The notes beneath the pieces were generated by a model. That model saw only the letters and a list, made by a program, of their open reading frames with translations, made no database searches and was not told the origin of the DNA. Positions 63,584 to 64,000 of a DNA stretch of 64,000 nt are shown one piece after another. A program made the position numbers and the translations under genes. This DNA comes from Verrucomicrobiaceae bacterium. GTDB taxonomy: Bacteria > Verrucomicrobiota > Verrucomicrobiia > Verrucomicrobiales > Verrucomicrobiaceae. Each line of letters starts with the position of its first letter. The stretch's first letter is position 1. The stretch lies in contig JACKQF010000001.1 in NCBI GenBank assembly GCA_024232965.1, positions 806,001 to 870,000 on the forward strand. Direction: 5' to 3'.

Positions 63584-64000
63584 ATGACAAAATATCAGTT
63601 ACTCGACGCGCTTCTCCACATCCTGTTTTTCATGATGGGGGCAGGGATTGGGTCCTTCCTCAACGTGGTTATTTATCGGGTTCCGTTGGGATTGTCCGTG
63701 AATGAGCCGCGTCGTTCCTTCTGTCCATCCTGCAAGAAGCAAATCCCCTGGCATCAGAACATCCCTCTGGTCAGCTGGCTGCTGCTGCGCGGCAAGTGCG
63801 CGAACTGCAAGTCGTCCATCGCTGCCCGCTACATCTTTGTCGAACTGCTGGTTGGCGTGCTCTTTTATGCCATCTTCCGCTACTTCGGAGGTGACTGGGC
63901 GGACATCTCCATTTGGGGGCCAAGAGTGCTGTGCCTATGGGTGTTTGTATCTCTGCTGGTGGCGGGCACTTTTATCGATATCGAGCATTACCTGCTGCCA
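63584..64000 (+). CDS. Prepilin peptidase (A24), 5' part
   Basis: Cleaves and methylates type IV pilin-like precursors. Starts at ATG 63584 and runs off the window. The 139 visible residues hold the DiS_P_DiS domain with GAGIGSFLNVVIYRVPLG, the cytoplasmic zinc-type CPSCKKQIPWHQNIPLVSWL and GKCANCKSSIAARYIFVELL (Cys pairs), then membrane helices and FIDIEHYLLP, the first catalytic Asp block. Symbol not assigned since the 3' part is not seen. Confidence 0.93.
   Translation, partial: MTKYQLLDALLHILFFMMGAGIGSFLNVVIYRVPLGLSVNEPRRSFCPSCKKQIPWHQNIPLVSWLLLRGKCANCKSSIAARYIFVELLVGVLFYAIFRYFGGDWADISIWGPRVLCLWVFVSLLVAGTFIDIEHYLLP

Overview
The window reads as a chromosomal segment of a GC-rich member of the Verrucomicrobiota, most like the Prosthecobacter/Verrucomicrobium lineage. 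The evidence is the gene set: secreted sulfatases, a PL10-type pectate lyase, a Tat-exported DUF1501 protein, a TIGR04073 exosortase-associated protein, S11 with a long Ala/Pro leader, and many small palindromic intergenic repeats. This placement is inferred from gene content; there is no rRNA gene in the window.

Layout. 1-5.6 kb: the end of a membrane protein, two sulfatases bracketed by a ~125-bp repeat, and a DegT-type aminotransferase. 5.65-17.3 kb: a co-directional defence island built on a type I restriction-modification operon. The order is hsdM, an HI0074-type protein, a minimal nucleotidyltransferase, hsdS, a DUF262-HNH-AlbA_2 fusion, an hsdR'/hsdS' chimeric relic, a HipA-like kinase, a broken gene, a DUF3037 protein and hsdR. 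17.3-19.2 kb: relics bounded by two copies of one repeat, holding two hsdM 5' stubs and a zeta-toxin-like gene with a nonsense codon. 19.2-26.2 kb (minus strand): tolQ-tolR-tonB/tolA-tolB-pal, then argS and a pectate lyase. 26.3-36.4 kb: TIGR04073 protein, menB, an ABC exporter pair, an aspartate-type aminotransferase, glgP, rsmI, lptE-like and bamD-like genes. 36.5-38.7 kb: tRNA-Val(GAC) and rpmJ-rpsM-rpsK-rpsD. 38.9-46.5 kb: a small lipoprotein, a TIM-barrel epimerase-like protein, an SDR enzyme, an amidase, signal peptidase I and a very repeat-rich stretch. 46.5-64 kb: housekeeping genes (MFS, gapA, mdh, purC, M42 peptidase, acyltransferase, acpP, rfbD, carbonic anhydrase, PpiD-like foldase, EamA, VanX-like, prepilin peptidase).

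Genes that work together. The Tol-Pal cluster links the inner membrane, peptidoglycan and outer membrane; lptE-like, bamD-like, acyltransferase, amidase and PpiD-like genes serve the same envelope. The defence island has all three type I subunits plus toxin-antitoxin-like and nuclease modules apparently translated as a chain, with several 4-bp stop/start overlaps. Whether it is functional is uncertain. HsdM lacks the usual glycines of its SAM motif, and hsdS and hsdR carry single-base indels. The tolQ gene has the same kind of indel in a G-run, so some of these may be sequence errors rather than decay.

The most interesting parts are the composite island (especially the DUF262-HNH-AlbA_2 fusion and the HipA/DUF3037 group), the recombination relics around 11.6 kb and 17.3-19.2 kb, and a degenerate array with a ~21-22 bp period at 45.86-46.35 kb that no gene explains.
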